A stretch of DNA of 64,000 nucleotides from assembly GCF_900199585.1 (NCBI RefSeq), contig NZ_FZQY01000009.1, positions 1-64,000 on the forward strand, given 5' to 3'. Shown here piece after piece: positions 40,652 through 52,680 of the stretch (positions are counted from its first letter, which is position 1; every line of letters starts with the position of its first letter). The stretch comes from Helicobacter sp. 'house sparrow 1'. GTDB lineage: Bacteria > Campylobacterota > Campylobacteria > Campylobacterales > Helicobacteraceae. The notes under the pieces were generated by a model, which did no database searches, had not been told where the DNA came from, and saw only the letters and a list, made by a program, of their open reading frames with translations. Made by a program: the position numbers and the translations under genes.

Positions 40652-41944
40652 TCATTGTGAGGAAATGGTATTAGCAACCTCTTCAGAACTTGCTCTAATT
40701 TTATCCATAAACTCTTTTGCATCATTTGCAAGTTTCACGCTATCCTCAACTTCACTAATAGACACCTTAATAGATTCCACAACCTGAGAAGTCACATCTC
40801 TAATAGAATTAATAGTAGCAGTGATCTCAGTGATAGATCTTCCTGTTCTCTCTGCCAATTTTCTTACCTCATCAGCAACCACGGCAAAACCTCTTCCATG
40901 CTCTCCTGCTCTTGCAGCTTCAATTGCTGCATTAAGAGCCAATAAGTTTGTTTGATCTGCAATGTCCTTAATTGTTTGAATTACCGATTTGATTTCATCA
41001 GATTGTGCATTTAATGAGACAACTAAATCAGAACTTGCTTGCATTTTTTGTGCAATATTTCTTACATTTTGCGCAGTTCTTTCAATTACTTCTTTACCAT
41101 CAAAAGTAAGCTTATCATTTCTTTGTGCAAGCTCAGAAGCAAGCTTATTTTTTTGTTCATCTCTCTCTACTTGTTGTGTAACATCAGAGGCAAACTTCAC
41201 AACTTTATAAATCTTTCCATCAATATTATAGATTGGATTATAACTTGCCTCAAGATAGACCAACTTGCCTCCCTTGGCTATACGAGTAAATAATCCAGAC
41301 TGGTATAAACCTGCTCTTAAATCCTCCCAAAACTTGGAGTATTCTTTTGATTTTACAAATTCTGGATTGCAAAACATACTGTGATGCTTGCCAACAATTT
41401 CACTCAAATCATATCCCATTGTCTTTAAAAAATTCTCATTTGCATCTAAAATCTTGCCATTTGGATCAAACTCAATGCCTGCCATAGATCTATTAACAGC
41501 ATTAATAGTACCTTTTAAAACTAGTTGTTCATTCCTTCTTTGTGTTATTTCTGAGGCAAAGATTACAATCTTTATAACTTTGTGATCTGGTGTGCGGATA
41601 GGTAAAAAGCTGGCTTCAAACCAAAGTTCTGTATTAGCCCTGCTTAGACAACGGATGACTTGTATTTTACTTTTACCACTCTGCACATCTCTCCAAGTCT
41701 GAATATACTCTAAGGATTTTAGAAAGTTTGGGTGTAAAAAATCCTCAAACTTTTTGCCCTTTAAATTATCCTCACTTACATCAAGCATATCTGCAAAGTT
41801 TTTATTTACATCAAGTACTACACCATCTGGTTGCAATACAATACCAGCCATACACTCTCTAATTGCTAAAATCACACTTTCTAAATAATCACTTCTAGCT
41901 TTTAGTTTTAAAAATTCTTCTTTTAATTTGTTTGCAAAAAACAT
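40652..41944 (-). CDS. soluble chemoreceptor with two PAS domains
   Basis: 430 residues without a membrane span. Two PAS domains (about 20-140 and 145-265) share MAGIxxxPxGxxLDxNxNF at their starts. The rest is a methyl-accepting signalling helix pair with the conserved tip [24 protein letters not shown] split around residue 360. A short signalling domain and lack of membrane segments indicate a cytoplasmic receptor, perhaps sensing redox or energy state via a PAS-bound cofactor, like Aer or the Campylobacter Cet proteins. Start ATG with GAGGAG. Single gene. Confidence 0.88.
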   Translation of the reverse strand: MFFANKLKEEFLKLKARSDYLESVILAIRECMAGIVLQPDGVVLDVNKNFADMLDVSEDNLKGKKFEDFLHPNFLKSLEYIQTWRDVQSGKSKIQVIRCLSRANTELWFEASFLPIRTPDHKVIKIVIFASEITQRRNEQLVLKGTINAVNRSMAGIEFDPNGKILDANENFLKTMGYDLSEIVGKHHSMFCNPEFVKSKEYSKFWEDLRAGLYQSGLFTRIAKGGKLVYLEASYNPIYNIDGKIYKVVKFASDVTQQVERDEQKNKLASELAQRNDKLTFDGKEVIERTAQNVRNIAQKMQASSDLVVSLNAQSDEIKSVIQTIKDIADQTNLLALNAAIEAARAGEHGRGFAVVADEVRKLAERTGRSITEITATINSIRDVTSQVVESIKVSISEVEDSVKLANDAKEFMDKIRASSEEVANTISSQ

Positions 41945-41996
41945 AACAACTCCTCGAAAAACACGCTGAGATAATTTGATATTGTATCAAAAAAGA

Positions 41997-43934
41997 TCAA
42001 AAATTGATTCTTTTTTCCTCAAGCTCAAAATAACGCGCCAACTTTGTTTCTAGGATATTTTTTACCGCCTCCAACTCTTTTGCAATTAACCCAATATCTT
42101 TGTTTTTATAATTATCTAGATCAGATAGTTCTTTCTCAAAATTCTTTATCTTATTTTCTAAACCCTCAATTTCATTAGGAAGCAAATCCAACTCTCTTTG
42201 TTCCATATAACTTAACTTATTTTGTGTCTTTTTTACTTTTTTTTGCTCTTCTTTTTGTAAATCTTTTTCTAAAAAGTCTTTCTGCAACTTCTCATACTCT
42301 TTCAACTCTTTTTGTAAGTCTAAAAATTCACTATAACTTAGATAGCTCTCTTGTACCACTCCATTTCCTTCAAAAACAAGCAATTTATCTGCAAGCTTAT
42401 CTACAAAATAACGATCATGACTCACAAAGATAATACTTCCTTGAAAACTTCTAAGATATTCTTCTAAAATATTAATTGTTTGGATATCTAAATCATTTGT
42501 TGGTTCATCAAGAATCAAACAATCATATTTCTTTGTAAAAAGTAGGGCAAGTCCAATCCGGTTCTTCTCTCCACCACTTAAACTACCTATCTTTTGACTT
42601 AAAAACTCTTTGGGAAATAAAAAGTTTTTTAAATAGCCAAAAACATGCATATTTTTACCATACACCTCTATATGATCTCCACCATTTGGACAAAATGTTT
42701 CTAGCAAAGTTTTATCATCATCTAAAAAACTCTTTTGTTGATCAAAATATCCAATACTAATATCCCCCACTTTTAACTTTCCAGAATCAAAAGATGCCTC
42801 TTTGAGTAAAACTTTCAATAAACTTGACTTACCACTCCCATTTTTTCCTACAATTGCAATACGATCTTTTTGCAGTATCCTGAGATTTAAGGATCTAAAA
42901 AGAGATTTTTCTCCTATACTTTTACTTAGATTCTCTAATTCAAAAAGCACTTTTTTATTATTCTTTGGTTGGTTATCCTTGCTGTGATTTTGCTCTCTTT
43001 GTAATTCTAATTGCATTGTCCTAATAATAGAAGGATTGCTTTTAGCCTTTTCCCGAAGTTCTAAAATTCTAGCCTTTCTTCCCTCATTTCTTTTACGTCT
43101 AGCTTGCACCCCTCTACTTAACCATTCTTCTTCTATTTTTAAAAATTTCAAGAGATTCTCATGCTCTTTAGAAAGATTAATAAGCATTTGTTCTTTAGCT
43201 TTAAGATACTTTTGATATCCCCCTTGAAAAGCCTGTATTTTTCCTCTATCTAACTCCAAGATTCTGTGTGCTAACCTATCAATAAAATAACGATCATGAC
43301 TAATAAAAACAACACTTGCATTTAAAGCCAAAATCTGCTCTTCCAAGAACTCTACACTCTCTACATCAAGATGATTTGTAGGCTCATCTAAAATAAACAA
43401 ATCAGCCTTTTTCATCAATACAGTAGTAAGAGATAGCTTTTTTTGTTCACCACCACTTAAAGTGCTTACACTTTGATTTCTAAGGTCATATAAAGAAAAT
43501 CTTTTTAAAATTTCTTCAACTTTTTCTTCTAGATTCCAGGCATTATGTTGAGTAATAAAATCAATACACTGAAATTGTTCTTGCAACAACTGTTGATTCT
43601 GCCTTGTTTTTAATTCTTCTTCAATTTGCTTCAATCTATTATGAGCAATTTTTAAATCTCCTAAAGCCTCCTCGCAAACTTCATAGACACTCTTTGTAGA
43701 TAAAAATTCCATATTTTGATTAAGACGAATCATTTTAAGATTATTTTTAAAGACGCTTTTTCCCTCATCTGCCTCTAGATCATTGGAAATAATTTTAATA
43801 AGAGTAGATTTTCCACTACCATTCTTACCAATAATTGCAACTTTTTCATTTTCTTGTATGGTTAAATTAATTTGATTTAAAATTACTTTATGCTCAAATT
43901 GTTTGCTCACCTCAATTAGACTCAATAATGCCAT
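41997..43934 (-). CDS. ABC-F family ATPase (Uup-like)
   Basis: 645 residues, cytoplasmic, without membrane spans. Two ABC domains, each with Walker A (GKNGSGKSTL about 37-46; GKNGSGKSSL near 365) and signature LSGGEQKKLS / LSGGEKNRIG. Between them is the ABC-F linker with basic stretch ARRKRNEGRKAR, and a C-terminal coiled coil (KELKEYEKLQKDFLEK onward) as in Uup. ABC-F proteins act on ribosomes or on DNA branch structures; no antibiotic-resistance claim can be made. Confidence 0.9.
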   Translation of the reverse strand: MALLSLIEVSKQFEHKVILNQINLTIQENEKVAIIGKNGSGKSTLIKIISNDLEADEGKSVFKNNLKMIRLNQNMEFLSTKSVYEVCEEALGDLKIAHNRLKQIEEELKTRQNQQLLQEQFQCIDFITQHNAWNLEEKVEEILKRFSLYDLRNQSVSTLSGGEQKKLSLTTVLMKKADLFILDEPTNHLDVESVEFLEEQILALNASVVFISHDRYFIDRLAHRILELDRGKIQAFQGGYQKYLKAKEQMLINLSKEHENLLKFLKIEEEWLSRGVQARRKRNEGRKARILELREKAKSNPSIIRTMQLELQREQNHSKDNQPKNNKKVLFELENLSKSIGEKSLFRSLNLRILQKDRIAIVGKNGSGKSSLLKVLLKEASFDSGKLKVGDISIGYFDQQKSFLDDDKTLLETFCPNGGDHIEVYGKNMHVFGYLKNFLFPKEFLSQKIGSLSGGEKNRIGLALLFTKKYDCLILDEPTNDLDIQTINILEEYLRSFQGSIIFVSHDRYFVDKLADKLLVFEGNGVVQESYLSYSEFLDLQKELKEYEKLQKDFLEKDLQKEEQKKVKKTQNKLSYMEQRELDLLPNEIEGLENKIKNFEKELSDLDNYKNKDIGLIAKELEAVKNILETKLARYFELEEKRINF

Positions 43935-44005
43935 TTAAACCCTCTTTAAAACCTAAAGTTTAGTTTTTTTATCGTAAAATGCTAACAAAAATTACAGGAT
44001 TTCTG

Positions 44006-44761
44006 ATGCGTTTTGGACAGATCAATTATATCAATCTAGCACCTTTTGATGTCTTTATAAAATCCTATCCTATGCCCTCAAATTTTAAAAAATTCCTACA
44101 TCTACATAAGTCATATCCTGCAAAATTAAATCAAGATTTCTTATTTCAAAGAATTGATGCTGGTTTTATCTCCTCAATCGCGGGATATTCTGCTCATCAA
44201 AGAAAACACGCAACACAAAGTGGAATTATTGCAAAAGGTGAGGTTTGGAGCGTTCTTCTTCTACCTAATGATTCAAAAAAAGATTATCAATCAGCTACAT
44301 CTAATGCGCTCTGTGAGGTTTTAGGCTTAAAAGGTGAGGTTTTAATTGGTGATAGGGCTCTTTATCATCGCTATCTTAATCAAGAATGTCAAGATATGGG
44401 ATTTCTTTGGTTTCAAAAACATAGATTGCCTTTTGTTTTTGGAAGATTATGTTTTAATAAACATCAAAAAATTTATTCTAAAATTTCTGAAAAGTTCAAT
44501 CAAAAAAGAATAAAAATACCCTATTACATCCTTGAGAAGTATGCTAAAAATAGCTCTATAGATAAAGAGTTTATCCTAAAATACCTCAAACATATTTATT
44601 ATAAAATTGAGAAAAAAGAAACATTAGGGCTAAAAAGATTCTATCGTGAGCTTTTATTTTTAGGTATCAAAAAGCCTTCACGCTTTCAATCTTTACGAAG
44701 CAAATCTTCAAACATCCATTCGCAACACCAAAATAAAAACACCAGCAGAGAAAAGCAATAG
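44006..44761 (+). CDS. mqnA: chorismate dehydratase, futalosine pathway
   Basis: 251 residues from ATG 44006, with AGGA at seven bases; an ATG nine codons upstream has no ribosome binding site. Family features: MRFGQINYINLAPF, DAGFISSIAGYS and LIGDRALYHR. MqnA removes water from chorismate, the first step to menaquinone by the futalosine route. The last 76 bp overlap a convergent membrane-protein gene; the polar tail after about residue 232 (SSNIHSQHQNKNTSREKQ) is probably not part of the enzyme core. Confidence 0.9.
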   Translation: MRFGQINYINLAPFDVFIKSYPMPSNFKKFLHLHKSYPAKLNQDFLFQRIDAGFISSIAGYSAHQRKHATQSGIIAKGEVWSVLLLPNDSKKDYQSATSNALCEVLGLKGEVLIGDRALYHRYLNQECQDMGFLWFQKHRLPFVFGRLCFNKHQKIYSKISEKFNQKRIKIPYYILEKYAKNSSIDKEFILKYLKHIYYKIEKKETLGLKRFYRELLFLGIKKPSRFQSLRSKSSNIHSQHQNKNTSREKQ

Positions 44762-45516
44762 CGCATATTGTAATACTCTGCCCTTACCAATACACTAGAA
44801 CATAACAAAATTATAAAAATAACCAACATAAGAAATAATAAATTAGCATATTCATAAAATCCAAATAAATATTTTTTCTTTATAAAAAGCACTAATAAAA
44901 AAATTAGTGAAACTAAAAATAAAAATAAATCAATATAAAAATAAAAATTTAATTTGTCATAATAAGGTTGCATTGCATTGACAATAATAAACAAAATACA
45001 GATATTAAGAGAAGGAAAAAATTTATACCCAAAAGAATGCAAGGGTTTTTGTAAATTAAAACAGAGATTAAAGAGCAAAAACCCTAGTGGAAAAAATGTA
45101 AAAAAGAAATAAAAAAAGATGGAAACTATAATTTCAAATCCCTTTGCTTCAAAAAGTGAAAAGAAATCAAGATATACAATATCATAAGGTTTAAAATGCA
45201 AGGTATCAATAAAACTCTTATCTGCAGAAGTAATGCTAAAAATCCCTATAAATAGAAAAATAATGGAAATAAGACTGGCAAAAAATAATTTTTGCAAATT
45301 TGTATTTCCACGCAAATTTGAGTAAATCAGATAAACTATTCCAGATATCGCAATAAGAAAGTATAAAGTTTTTATCAAAAAATCATAAGCAAGACCATCT
45401 TTGCAAAGTAGAAAAAATAATTGCGAAAAAGTGTGACTTGTTTCTGACACCATGATACCAAGCATTGCAAAAACAAGAAAAAAGAAAAAAATATAAGATG
45501 AAATAACCTTAATCAT
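44686..45516 (-). CDS. polytopic membrane protein (HP0771-like position)
   Basis: 276 residues, very hydrophobic, about seven or eight spans, rich in Phe, Leu and Ile. No conserved motif recognised. Eight bases downstream of amiA, the place of HP0771 in H. pylori, so likely in the amiA operon. Its 3' end runs 76 bp into mqnA on the opposite strand, a long overlap for this compact genome. Confidence 0.65.
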   Translation of the reverse strand: MIKVISSYIFFFFLVFAMLGIMVSETSHTFSQLFFLLCKDGLAYDFLIKTLYFLIAISGIVYLIYSNLRGNTNLQKLFFASLISIIFLFIGIFSITSADKSFIDTLHFKPYDIVYLDFFSLFEAKGFEIIVSIFFYFFFTFFPLGFLLFNLCFNLQKPLHSFGYKFFPSLNICILFIIVNAMQPYYDKLNFYFYIDLFLFLVSLIFLLVLFIKKKYLFGFYEYANLLFLMLVIFIILLCSSVLVRAEYYNMRYCFSLLVFLFWCCEWMFEDLLRKD

Positions 45517-45524
45517 ACCAAACT

Positions 45525-46646
45525 CTAAAAATTCTTAGCAATAAAGCTATCAATCCCATTTGCAATTCCCACAGCCAAATCTTTTTGATACTCTTTATTG
45601 CTAATTCTTCTGGATTCAATTTCATTGGAGTTATAACCTATCTCAATTAATACCGATGGCATCAAAGCCCCTGCCAAAACCCAAAAAGGTCCCTCTCTCA
45701 CTCCGCCATCTACCACATTATCATATTTGCTTTTTAATTCTCTTAAAATGCCAATTTGCACATCAATTGCAAGCTTATTAGATGCTATGAGGCGGTGGGA
45801 ATTTAAAGTATTTAAAAAAGATAATTTAGAAAAATAATTCATTGTTTCTACATCACCTTTATTCTCCTGCTCTGCTACACCCCTAGCCCTTTCACTTCTT
45901 GCTGTAGATAGAAAATAGGTTTCAACCCCTTGTGAGTTGGAATTTGAAGTTTTTGGAATCGAATTTGCGTGAATAGAAATAAAGAGATCGGTGTTTTTAG
46001 CATTTGCCATCTCTGTACGCTTTTTTAAATCCACATACACATCCTTATTGCGTGTCATAAATACCGTATATCCTCTCTTTTTTAATTCCTGTTCTAAAAA
46101 TTTCCCAACGCTCAAAACAATTGTTTTTTCACAAATCTTAGTAACCCCAATGGCACCGCAATCCTTACCACCATGTCCAGGATCTATCATTATCCGATAA
46201 GTTTTTTTTGATTCTAACTGCTTGGATGCAAGAATAGATGGGTTTTCTTTTTTAATTTGCTTATTTTTATCTTGTTTTTCTTTTAAGAGAGGAATTTCAT
46301 CCACAAAGCTAATATAAAGAGATTTACCCACTATTTTAGTTTGATATGAAGCATTGCTATTGCCAACAATCACTATGCGCACTACTTTTGGAGTATTTTG
46401 AGCAATAACAATTTGTAATTGATTAGGAAAGTTATATTTCTTCTTTGCAAATGGAATTAAGACAGCATCCACCTCTAAGTAGCTTCTAAAATTTCCAATT
46501 TTTTTTGATCTTAAGTCTGCCTGCTTAATTTCATGATTAAAAACAATTTTAATACTACTTGTTCCAAATGGAGCAACTTGCATAATCTTTAAATTTGATG
46601 CAAATAAAAAAACACCAAATAAAAAAAAATAGACAAGGAAGCGCAT
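45525..46646 (-). CDS. amiA: N-acetylmuramoyl-L-alanine amidase
   Basis: 373 residues from ATG 46646; the frame opens eight codons earlier inside the upstream gene, but AAGGGG precedes this ATG. Signal peptide FLVYFFLFGVFLFASN. N-terminal AMIN-like beta domain to about residue 115, then Amidase_3 with zinc ligands His (MIDPGHGG), Glu (CEKTIVL), His (SIHANS) and catalytic Glu (VLIEIGYNSN). Splits septal peptidoglycan; in H. pylori AmiA is needed for cell separation and coccoid conversion. One base after the stop of the 46648 gene. Confidence 0.94.
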   Translation of the reverse strand: MRFLVYFFLFGVFLFASNLKIMQVAPFGTSSIKIVFNHEIKQADLRSKKIGNFRSYLEVDAVLIPFAKKKYNFPNQLQIVIAQNTPKVVRIVIVGNSNASYQTKIVGKSLYISFVDEIPLLKEKQDKNKQIKKENPSILASKQLESKKTYRIMIDPGHGGKDCGAIGVTKICEKTIVLSVGKFLEQELKKRGYTVFMTRNKDVYVDLKKRTEMANAKNTDLFISIHANSIPKTSNSNSQGVETYFLSTARSERARGVAEQENKGDVETMNYFSKLSFLNTLNSHRLIASNKLAIDVQIGILRELKSKYDNVVDGGVREGPFWVLAGALMPSVLIEIGYNSNEIESRRISNKEYQKDLAVGIANGIDSFIAKNF

Positions 46647-46647
46647 T

Positions 46648-47739
46648 TTACCCCTTGACAAGCTCTCCAATCAAATCCTTAACATGCATAATTTCTTTAA
46701 TTTTATAACCATTAGCCCCACTAAAATAAAGCCCCTCCTCTAAGTTTTCTAAATATCCCCTACCTAAACTATCTGCTATACAATATCCCACAATCTTGGC
46801 TTCCTTTCCTCTTTGGCAAGGAGACACACAGTTGCTGATACATCGTATTTTTGGCGCATTACCCTCTCTTAATCTTTCTAATACACCAATATTTAGCGCT
46901 CTTGCTGGATAACCAACTGGTGATTTCACCAAAACAATATCTTCTTTTTTTATAGAAGGTAAAATCTTTGCATACATTTTTGCATCACACTCGTAAGTTC
47001 CCAAGAATCTTGTAGCCATTTGAACTCCACTGGCTCCCAAACTAAGCATTCTATCAATATCTTGTCTATCCCAGATTCCACCTGCAGCAATTACAGGAAT
47101 ACCTCCCCATCTCTCTGCCTCCTCAACCACAGAGGGAACAATATTTTCAAGTTGATATTCTTCCTTAAAACAATCCTCATATTTAAAGCCTTGATGCCCA
47201 CCACTCAATGGCCCCTCAACAATCACAGCATCAGGTATCTTATTGTAGCGTTCTTTCCATCTTTTACATAAAATCTTTAGTGCCTTAGCCGAAGAAACAA
47301 TTGGAATGAGAGCAACATCTGGAAAATTTTTTGTAAATTCTGGCATATTTGTAGGTAACCCTGCACCCGTTATAATAAAATTTGCTCCAGCCTCACAAGC
47401 ATCCCTTACTACGCGACCATATTCATTAATCGCATATAAAATATTTGCCCCTAAAGGATTATTGCCACAAATCTTTCTAGCATTTTTAAAAATTTCATTT
47501 AAGGCACTTTTGGAATAAAAATTTATTGCCTCAAATGGTTTGGAAGAGATAATTTTTTCTACAAACTGCATTTTCTTATAATATCCCGTCCCAACTGCAC
47601 TAATAATTCCCAAAGCACCATTCTTAGAGACATTTCCAGCTAGCTCATCCCAGCTAATTCCAACGCCCATGCCTCCTTGGAATATAGGATATTTAATTGT
47701 ATATTTTCCAATTTTTAATGGCTTTAGTGTCGTTAGCAT
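46648..47739 (-). CDS. nitronate monooxygenase-family flavoprotein
   Basis: 363 residues with a TIM-barrel FMN-binding fold of the 2-nitropropane dioxygenase family. Motifs: PIFQGGMGVGISWDELAG, GAGLPTNMPEF, EGPLSGGHQGF and VIAAGGIWDRQDIDRML. The C-terminus has a Cys cluster CISNCVSPCQRG that is unusual for the classic enzyme but common in this subgroup (HP0773 position in H. pylori). Real substrate unknown. Between tyrS and amiA in the same operon. Confidence 0.85.
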   Translation of the reverse strand: MLTTLKPLKIGKYTIKYPIFQGGMGVGISWDELAGNVSKNGALGIISAVGTGYYKKMQFVEKIISSKPFEAINFYSKSALNEIFKNARKICGNNPLGANILYAINEYGRVVRDACEAGANFIITGAGLPTNMPEFTKNFPDVALIPIVSSAKALKILCKRWKERYNKIPDAVIVEGPLSGGHQGFKYEDCFKEEYQLENIVPSVVEEAERWGGIPVIAAGGIWDRQDIDRMLSLGASGVQMATRFLGTYECDAKMYAKILPSIKKEDIVLVKSPVGYPARALNIGVLERLREGNAPKIRCISNCVSPCQRGKEAKIVGYCIADSLGRGYLENLEEGLYFSGANGYKIKEIMHVKDLIGELVKG

Positions 47740-47759
47740 TTGCTTCCTTTATTTTAAGT

Positions 47760-48977
47760 TCATTTAATTTTTATGCGTAAAAAATTTCTTTTTCCCATTT
47801 GCAAAATAAATTCGCCCTGAAAAAATTTATAATTTTCATCACTGATTTTTTCTTGATTAACTCTTACAGCACCAGCTCTTATTTCCCTTCTAGCTTGAGA
47901 AGTAGATGAAGAGATGCCCGATTCTACTAAAATTTTACAAATCCACTCACCAGAGTTAAAAGTCATTTCCTTCATTTCTTCGGGTAAGGAATTTTTTGAA
48001 AAAACTCTATCAAAGTTGTCCTTAGCTTTATGCGCTAAATCCACAGAATGATACTTTGAGGTGATTTCAAAAGCCAATGCCTCTTTTACATTCTTTGGAT
48101 GCAGTTTTTGTCCTTTAATATCTTCTTTTAATTGCTCAATTTCCCTCAATGTCTTTGAGCTTAACAATTCATAGTATCTCCACATTAAAGTATCAGAGAT
48201 GCTCATAATTTTGGCATACATTGTTTGAGAATCTTCTGTAACACCTATATAATTTTTTAGGCTCTTACTCATCTTATTGACACCATCTAATCCTTCTAAT
48301 AAAGGGACAGTCAAGATGGATTGCTCTTTTTTTAAGCCATAAGCCCTCTGCATACTACGTCCCATTAAAAGATTAAACTTTTGATCATTACCTCCAAGTT
48401 CAATATCACAATTTAAAGCCACAGAATCATAACCCTGCAGTAATGGATATATAAACTCAATAATACTAATTGGCGTATTTGACTTATAGCGCTTTTCAAA
48501 GTCATCTCTCTCTAGCATTCTTGCAACTGAAAAATTTGAAGTTAGTTGCAAAATCCCATCTACTCCAAGGTCATTTATCCAAGATGAGTTAAAACAAACC
48601 TCTGTATATTTAGGGTCCAATATCTTAAACACCTGCTCTTGATATGTTTTGGCATTTTGGATTACTTCTTCTTGACTTAGAGGTTTTCTTGTCTCACTCT
48701 TCCCTGTTGGATCCCCTATTCTTGCAGTAAAGTCACCAATCAAAAACTTTACATTTCCCCCAAAATTCTGGAGAGTAGCAAGCTTTTGAATTAAAACTGT
48801 ATGCCCTAAATGTAAATCAGGAGCAGTAGGGTCAAAACCAGCCTTTACAATAAAGCGTTCTTGTGTCTCAAAGTATCTCCTCACTAAAGTGGAAATATAC
48901 TCCTCCCCAATAAAATCAACACTACCACGCTTAATCTCTAACATAGCTTCTTGAATCTTTAATTCTATGTCTTCCAC
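47760..48977 (-). CDS. tyrS: tyrosyl-tRNA synthetase
   Basis: 405 residues from GTG 48977, six bases after AAGGAG. An ATG at 49004 lies in the spoT 3' end and lacks a site. Class I features: [10 protein letters not shown] (HIGH) and NKMSKSLKN (KMSKS), with [16 protein letters not shown] in the tyrosine pocket. The C-terminal S4 RNA-binding domain (about 340-405) is present. Charges tRNA-Tyr. Part of the pyrH-rpoZ-spoT-tyrS run. Confidence 0.95.
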   Translation of the reverse strand: MEDIELKIQEAMLEIKRGSVDFIGEEYISTLVRRYFETQERFIVKAGFDPTAPDLHLGHTVLIQKLATLQNFGGNVKFLIGDFTARIGDPTGKSETRKPLSQEEVIQNAKTYQEQVFKILDPKYTEVCFNSSWINDLGVDGILQLTSNFSVARMLERDDFEKRYKSNTPISIIEFIYPLLQGYDSVALNCDIELGGNDQKFNLLMGRSMQRAYGLKKEQSILTVPLLEGLDGVNKMSKSLKNYIGVTEDSQTMYAKIMSISDTLMWRYYELLSSKTLREIEQLKEDIKGQKLHPKNVKEALAFEITSKYHSVDLAHKAKDNFDRVFSKNSLPEEMKEMTFNSGEWICKILVESGISSSTSQARREIRAGAVRVNQEKISDENYKFFQGEFILQMGKRNFLRIKIK

Positions 48978-48987
48978 CACATTCTCC

Positions 48988-51132
48988 TTAACTCTGATAA
49001 GCATCTTGTATATTTTTAAAGTCGATTATTCTACAATGCTTTGATAAAATCTCTTTAATATTCTTAGCTTGATTCTTATCCACTTCAAAAATAATCTCAC
49101 AATGAACTAGAAATTGATTCTTATAAGCAGCATAATTTAAACCCGTAATATTACAATGATTTTGAGAAAGAATTGCTAAAATTTTTACAATGCCTCCTTT
49201 TTGATCCTCTAAAGCTACAACCATTCTAAAAGAGGGCAGTTTATCTTGTATCCATTCAACTAAAACCATAGGGGTTTCTTGAGTGATTTCATCAAATAAT
49301 CTTTCACAAAGTTTATGATGCACAATAACTTTTTGTGCTCTATAAACCCCTAAAATCTCATCCCCATATTTTGGATAACAACAACAATCAAACAAAACTT
49401 CATCAACATTCTTGGAGGAATAAACAATAAATTTTTCAAGATAAAATGTCTTCATCTTGATCATACTAGATCGAATCTTTGCAAAAATTCCCTTGCTTTC
49501 AAAAATCTTTTTTCTAATAGTCTCAATCATATCAAAGAGTAGTTTTTTGTCATAAAGAATCTTCCATAGATTCTCAACTTCTATGCCTTTGATCGCCAAA
49601 AATCTTTCAAAAACCCTAGGACGCTTATCAAAAACTCCTGCAAGCATATTAACACTACTTTTTTTCTCAATATCTCTAATGCGATTTTGTCTTTGAGTTC
49701 TCAAACAACTCTTTGCGCGAGAGGTTTTTACCTCATCAATCCAAGTATATTTAGGCAACACATTTTCACCCGTAATAATACGCACAATATCTCCGCTTTT
49801 TAGTATCTGAAGCAAAGAGGCTTTTTGATTATTTACATATGCTTCAAAAGCCTGATTACCCACTTCTGTATGAACTGCATAAGCAAAGTCTAAAACAACG
49901 GCTCCTACAGGTAAGTTATAGGTATCTCCCGCTGGTGAAAACACTACAATATCTTCTTGATAAAGGTCATTCTTTACTAACTCATAAAATTCCTCAATTG
50001 AAGAATTTTGATACTCAAAATTATGAAGCCAATCCATATTTGGTGCCAATCCACCACTCTTATATTTCCAGTGTGCGGCAACTCCATATTGCGCACTTTG
50101 ATGCATACCAAATGTTCGAATTTGCACTTCATAAATCCAGGAGTGATCAAAAAGTGTGGTATGAATTGTTTGGTATCCATTCTCCTTAGGCAAAGCAACA
50201 TAATCTTTAAATCTAGACATAATGGGCTTAAATTGACTATGGATTAAACCAAGAACCTTATAACAATCCAATTCTTCTTTTACAACAATCCTCACCGCTA
50301 ATAAGTCTAATATTTCATCAATACTCACACCCTTTCTTTGCATCTTGAGATAAATGGAGTAGGGTCTTTTTACACGGTTTTCAATCTTAAAGTTATCCTC
50401 TAAAAAACCATTTTTAAGCAACAAGCTCTTGATCTTTTCTGTAAAATCATAAAGTCTTGATAAAAAGGGTTGGTGATTTTGCTCTAAAAATTCTTGAATT
50501 TTTTGATAATCCTGAGGAAATAAATAATAAAACCCCTTATCTTCTAACTCATTTTTTATCGATGAGATGCCAAGACGATGAGCAATAGGCGCATAAACCA
50601 CTAATGTCTCTTCTGCGATACTTTTTTGTTTTTTTTCAGGAAGAGCTCCAAGAGTGAGCATATTATGGAGTCTATCACTGATTTTTATCACCAGTGCTCT
50701 AGGGTCTTTTACCGCAGCAATCAGCATTTTTCTAAAGCTTAAAGCTGTTGTAATAATCTTTGGAGAGGTCTTAGCACTCAATTCTTCTTTGCGTACCTCA
50801 GAAATTTTTGTGAGGGCATCCACCAAATTGGCAACATCCAATCCAAAATACTGTTGTACCATCTCTATTTTATAATCTGTATCTTCCACAACATCATGCA
50901 ATAAAGCCGCACAAACCATTGCTTCATCTCCACCATAAAAGGCCACAACACAAGCAACACAAATAGGATGAACCACATAAGGCTCCCCACTCTTACGCTT
51001 CTGTCCTTTATGATGCCGCACTGCAACATCTAAAGCATCTTGGATTCTTGGGGTGATTTCTATAATACCAGAGAGCGTGGAAACAGCTACTCTGATAGTT
51101 TTGATTTTCTTTAAGGTATCAAATAAATCCAA
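48988..51132 (-). CDS. spoT: bifunctional (p)ppGpp synthetase/hydrolase
   Basis: 714 residues. N-terminal HD hydrolase (LLHDVVEDT about 80-88, KISDRLHNM), synthetase domain ([16 protein letters not shown] about 260-275), TGS domain ([15 protein letters not shown]) and C-terminal ACT-like domain. The only RelA/SpoT enzyme in most Helicobacter; it controls the stringent response. TTG start at 51132 with TAAGG five to six bases upstream. Between rpoZ and tyrS, as in H. pylori. Confidence 0.95.
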   Translation of the reverse strand: MDLFDTLKKIKTIRVAVSTLSGIIEITPRIQDALDVAVRHHKGQKRKSGEPYVVHPICVACVVAFYGGDEAMVCAALLHDVVEDTDYKIEMVQQYFGLDVANLVDALTKISEVRKEELSAKTSPKIITTALSFRKMLIAAVKDPRALVIKISDRLHNMLTLGALPEKKQKSIAEETLVVYAPIAHRLGISSIKNELEDKGFYYLFPQDYQKIQEFLEQNHQPFLSRLYDFTEKIKSLLLKNGFLEDNFKIENRVKRPYSIYLKMQRKGVSIDEILDLLAVRIVVKEELDCYKVLGLIHSQFKPIMSRFKDYVALPKENGYQTIHTTLFDHSWIYEVQIRTFGMHQSAQYGVAAHWKYKSGGLAPNMDWLHNFEYQNSSIEEFYELVKNDLYQEDIVVFSPAGDTYNLPVGAVVLDFAYAVHTEVGNQAFEAYVNNQKASLLQILKSGDIVRIITGENVLPKYTWIDEVKTSRAKSCLRTQRQNRIRDIEKKSSVNMLAGVFDKRPRVFERFLAIKGIEVENLWKILYDKKLLFDMIETIRKKIFESKGIFAKIRSSMIKMKTFYLEKFIVYSSKNVDEVLFDCCCYPKYGDEILGVYRAQKVIVHHKLCERLFDEITQETPMVLVEWIQDKLPSFRMVVALEDQKGGIVKILAILSQNHCNITGLNYAAYKNQFLVHCEIIFEVDKNQAKNIKEILSKHCRIIDFKNIQDAYQS

Positions 51133-51139
51133 TAAAACC

Positions 51140-51346
51140 TTATCCTATCTTTTCTAAAGTGATCTTTCCTTCAGCAATTTCCATCATAGCAATATCTGAA
51201 AGCTTATCAATCTTTAAGTTTGTATCTACTAAAGGCTTAGCACCATTTTCTAATTGCTTTACGCGAGCAAAAACCATATTTGCTAGCACATATCTATCAT
51301 TTGAAGTTTGTTCCAACGCCTTTGCAATCACTTCTTCTGTTCTCAT
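51140..51346 (-). CDS. rpoZ: RNA polymerase omega subunit
   Basis: 68 residues starting [11 protein letters not shown], with [16 protein letters not shown] as the omega core. Stabilises the beta' subunit of RNA polymerase. The classic rpoZ-spoT neighbourhood supports the call. Start ATG with AAGGAG. Confidence 0.93.
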   Translation of the reverse strand: MRTEEVIAKALEQTSNDRYVLANMVFARVKQLENGAKPLVDTNLKIDKLSDIAMMEIAEGKITLEKIG

Positions 51347-51371
51347 CTTCTACTCCTTGGTGTTTAATTTT

Positions 51372-52097
<726 letters not shown>

Positions 52098-52145
52098 CTA
52101 ACCTCAAAAATACAAAAAAATATCTCATGCAAAAGACCGCCTAGG

Positions 52146-52151
52146 ATTATA
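52146..52151 (-). promoter_or_regulatory. -10 box of the pyrH operon
   Basis: TATAAT on the minus strand after a T8 run, predicted start near 52139 and leader about 48 nt. Confidence 0.5.
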
Positions 52152-52653
52152 CAAAAAAAACACTTAAGCATACTTTAAGAAATTAAGTTTAGTCTCAAGA
52201 TATCCTTAGAAAATTAATGACTTGACAACACTCTTTAAGTTTATAGCAATAAAATCTAAATTTTCTAAATTCTATTGGCACAATATTAGTTTTTCCTGCC
52301 AAAAAGTTTCCAACCACAACTCAAAACATTAAAAAGCCTTGAAATACCACCTATTTTTAAATCTCAAGTTTTAATCCTAGGATACTTCATAAGACCAACA
52401 AAAATTAAAATCTATTTTTCTTTCAAAAATAATGTAGTTCTTTAATTTACACACTAAAAAATCTACAAATTATAGTATTTAAACTAATAGTAAGTTTCAT
52501 TGTTAATGTTTAATGGGTTTAACTAATTTAGGTATCACTAATTCTCACACCATTTTCTTAAGAACTACTTGAAAAAAACAGGCGGTTTTGTTAAGATTCT
52601 ATGCTTTAATTTTAAGATAAATTCTTGCCTTTAAAAAGTTTAGAAAAGAGCCC

Positions 52654-52680
52654 AATACCTTTTGATAAACCTAAGGTATT
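52654..52680. repeat. 8-bp inverted repeat in the gene-free stretch
   Basis: AATACCTT and AAGGTATT with an 11-nt loop. No T run follows, so a terminator role is unlikely. Confidence 0.35.
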
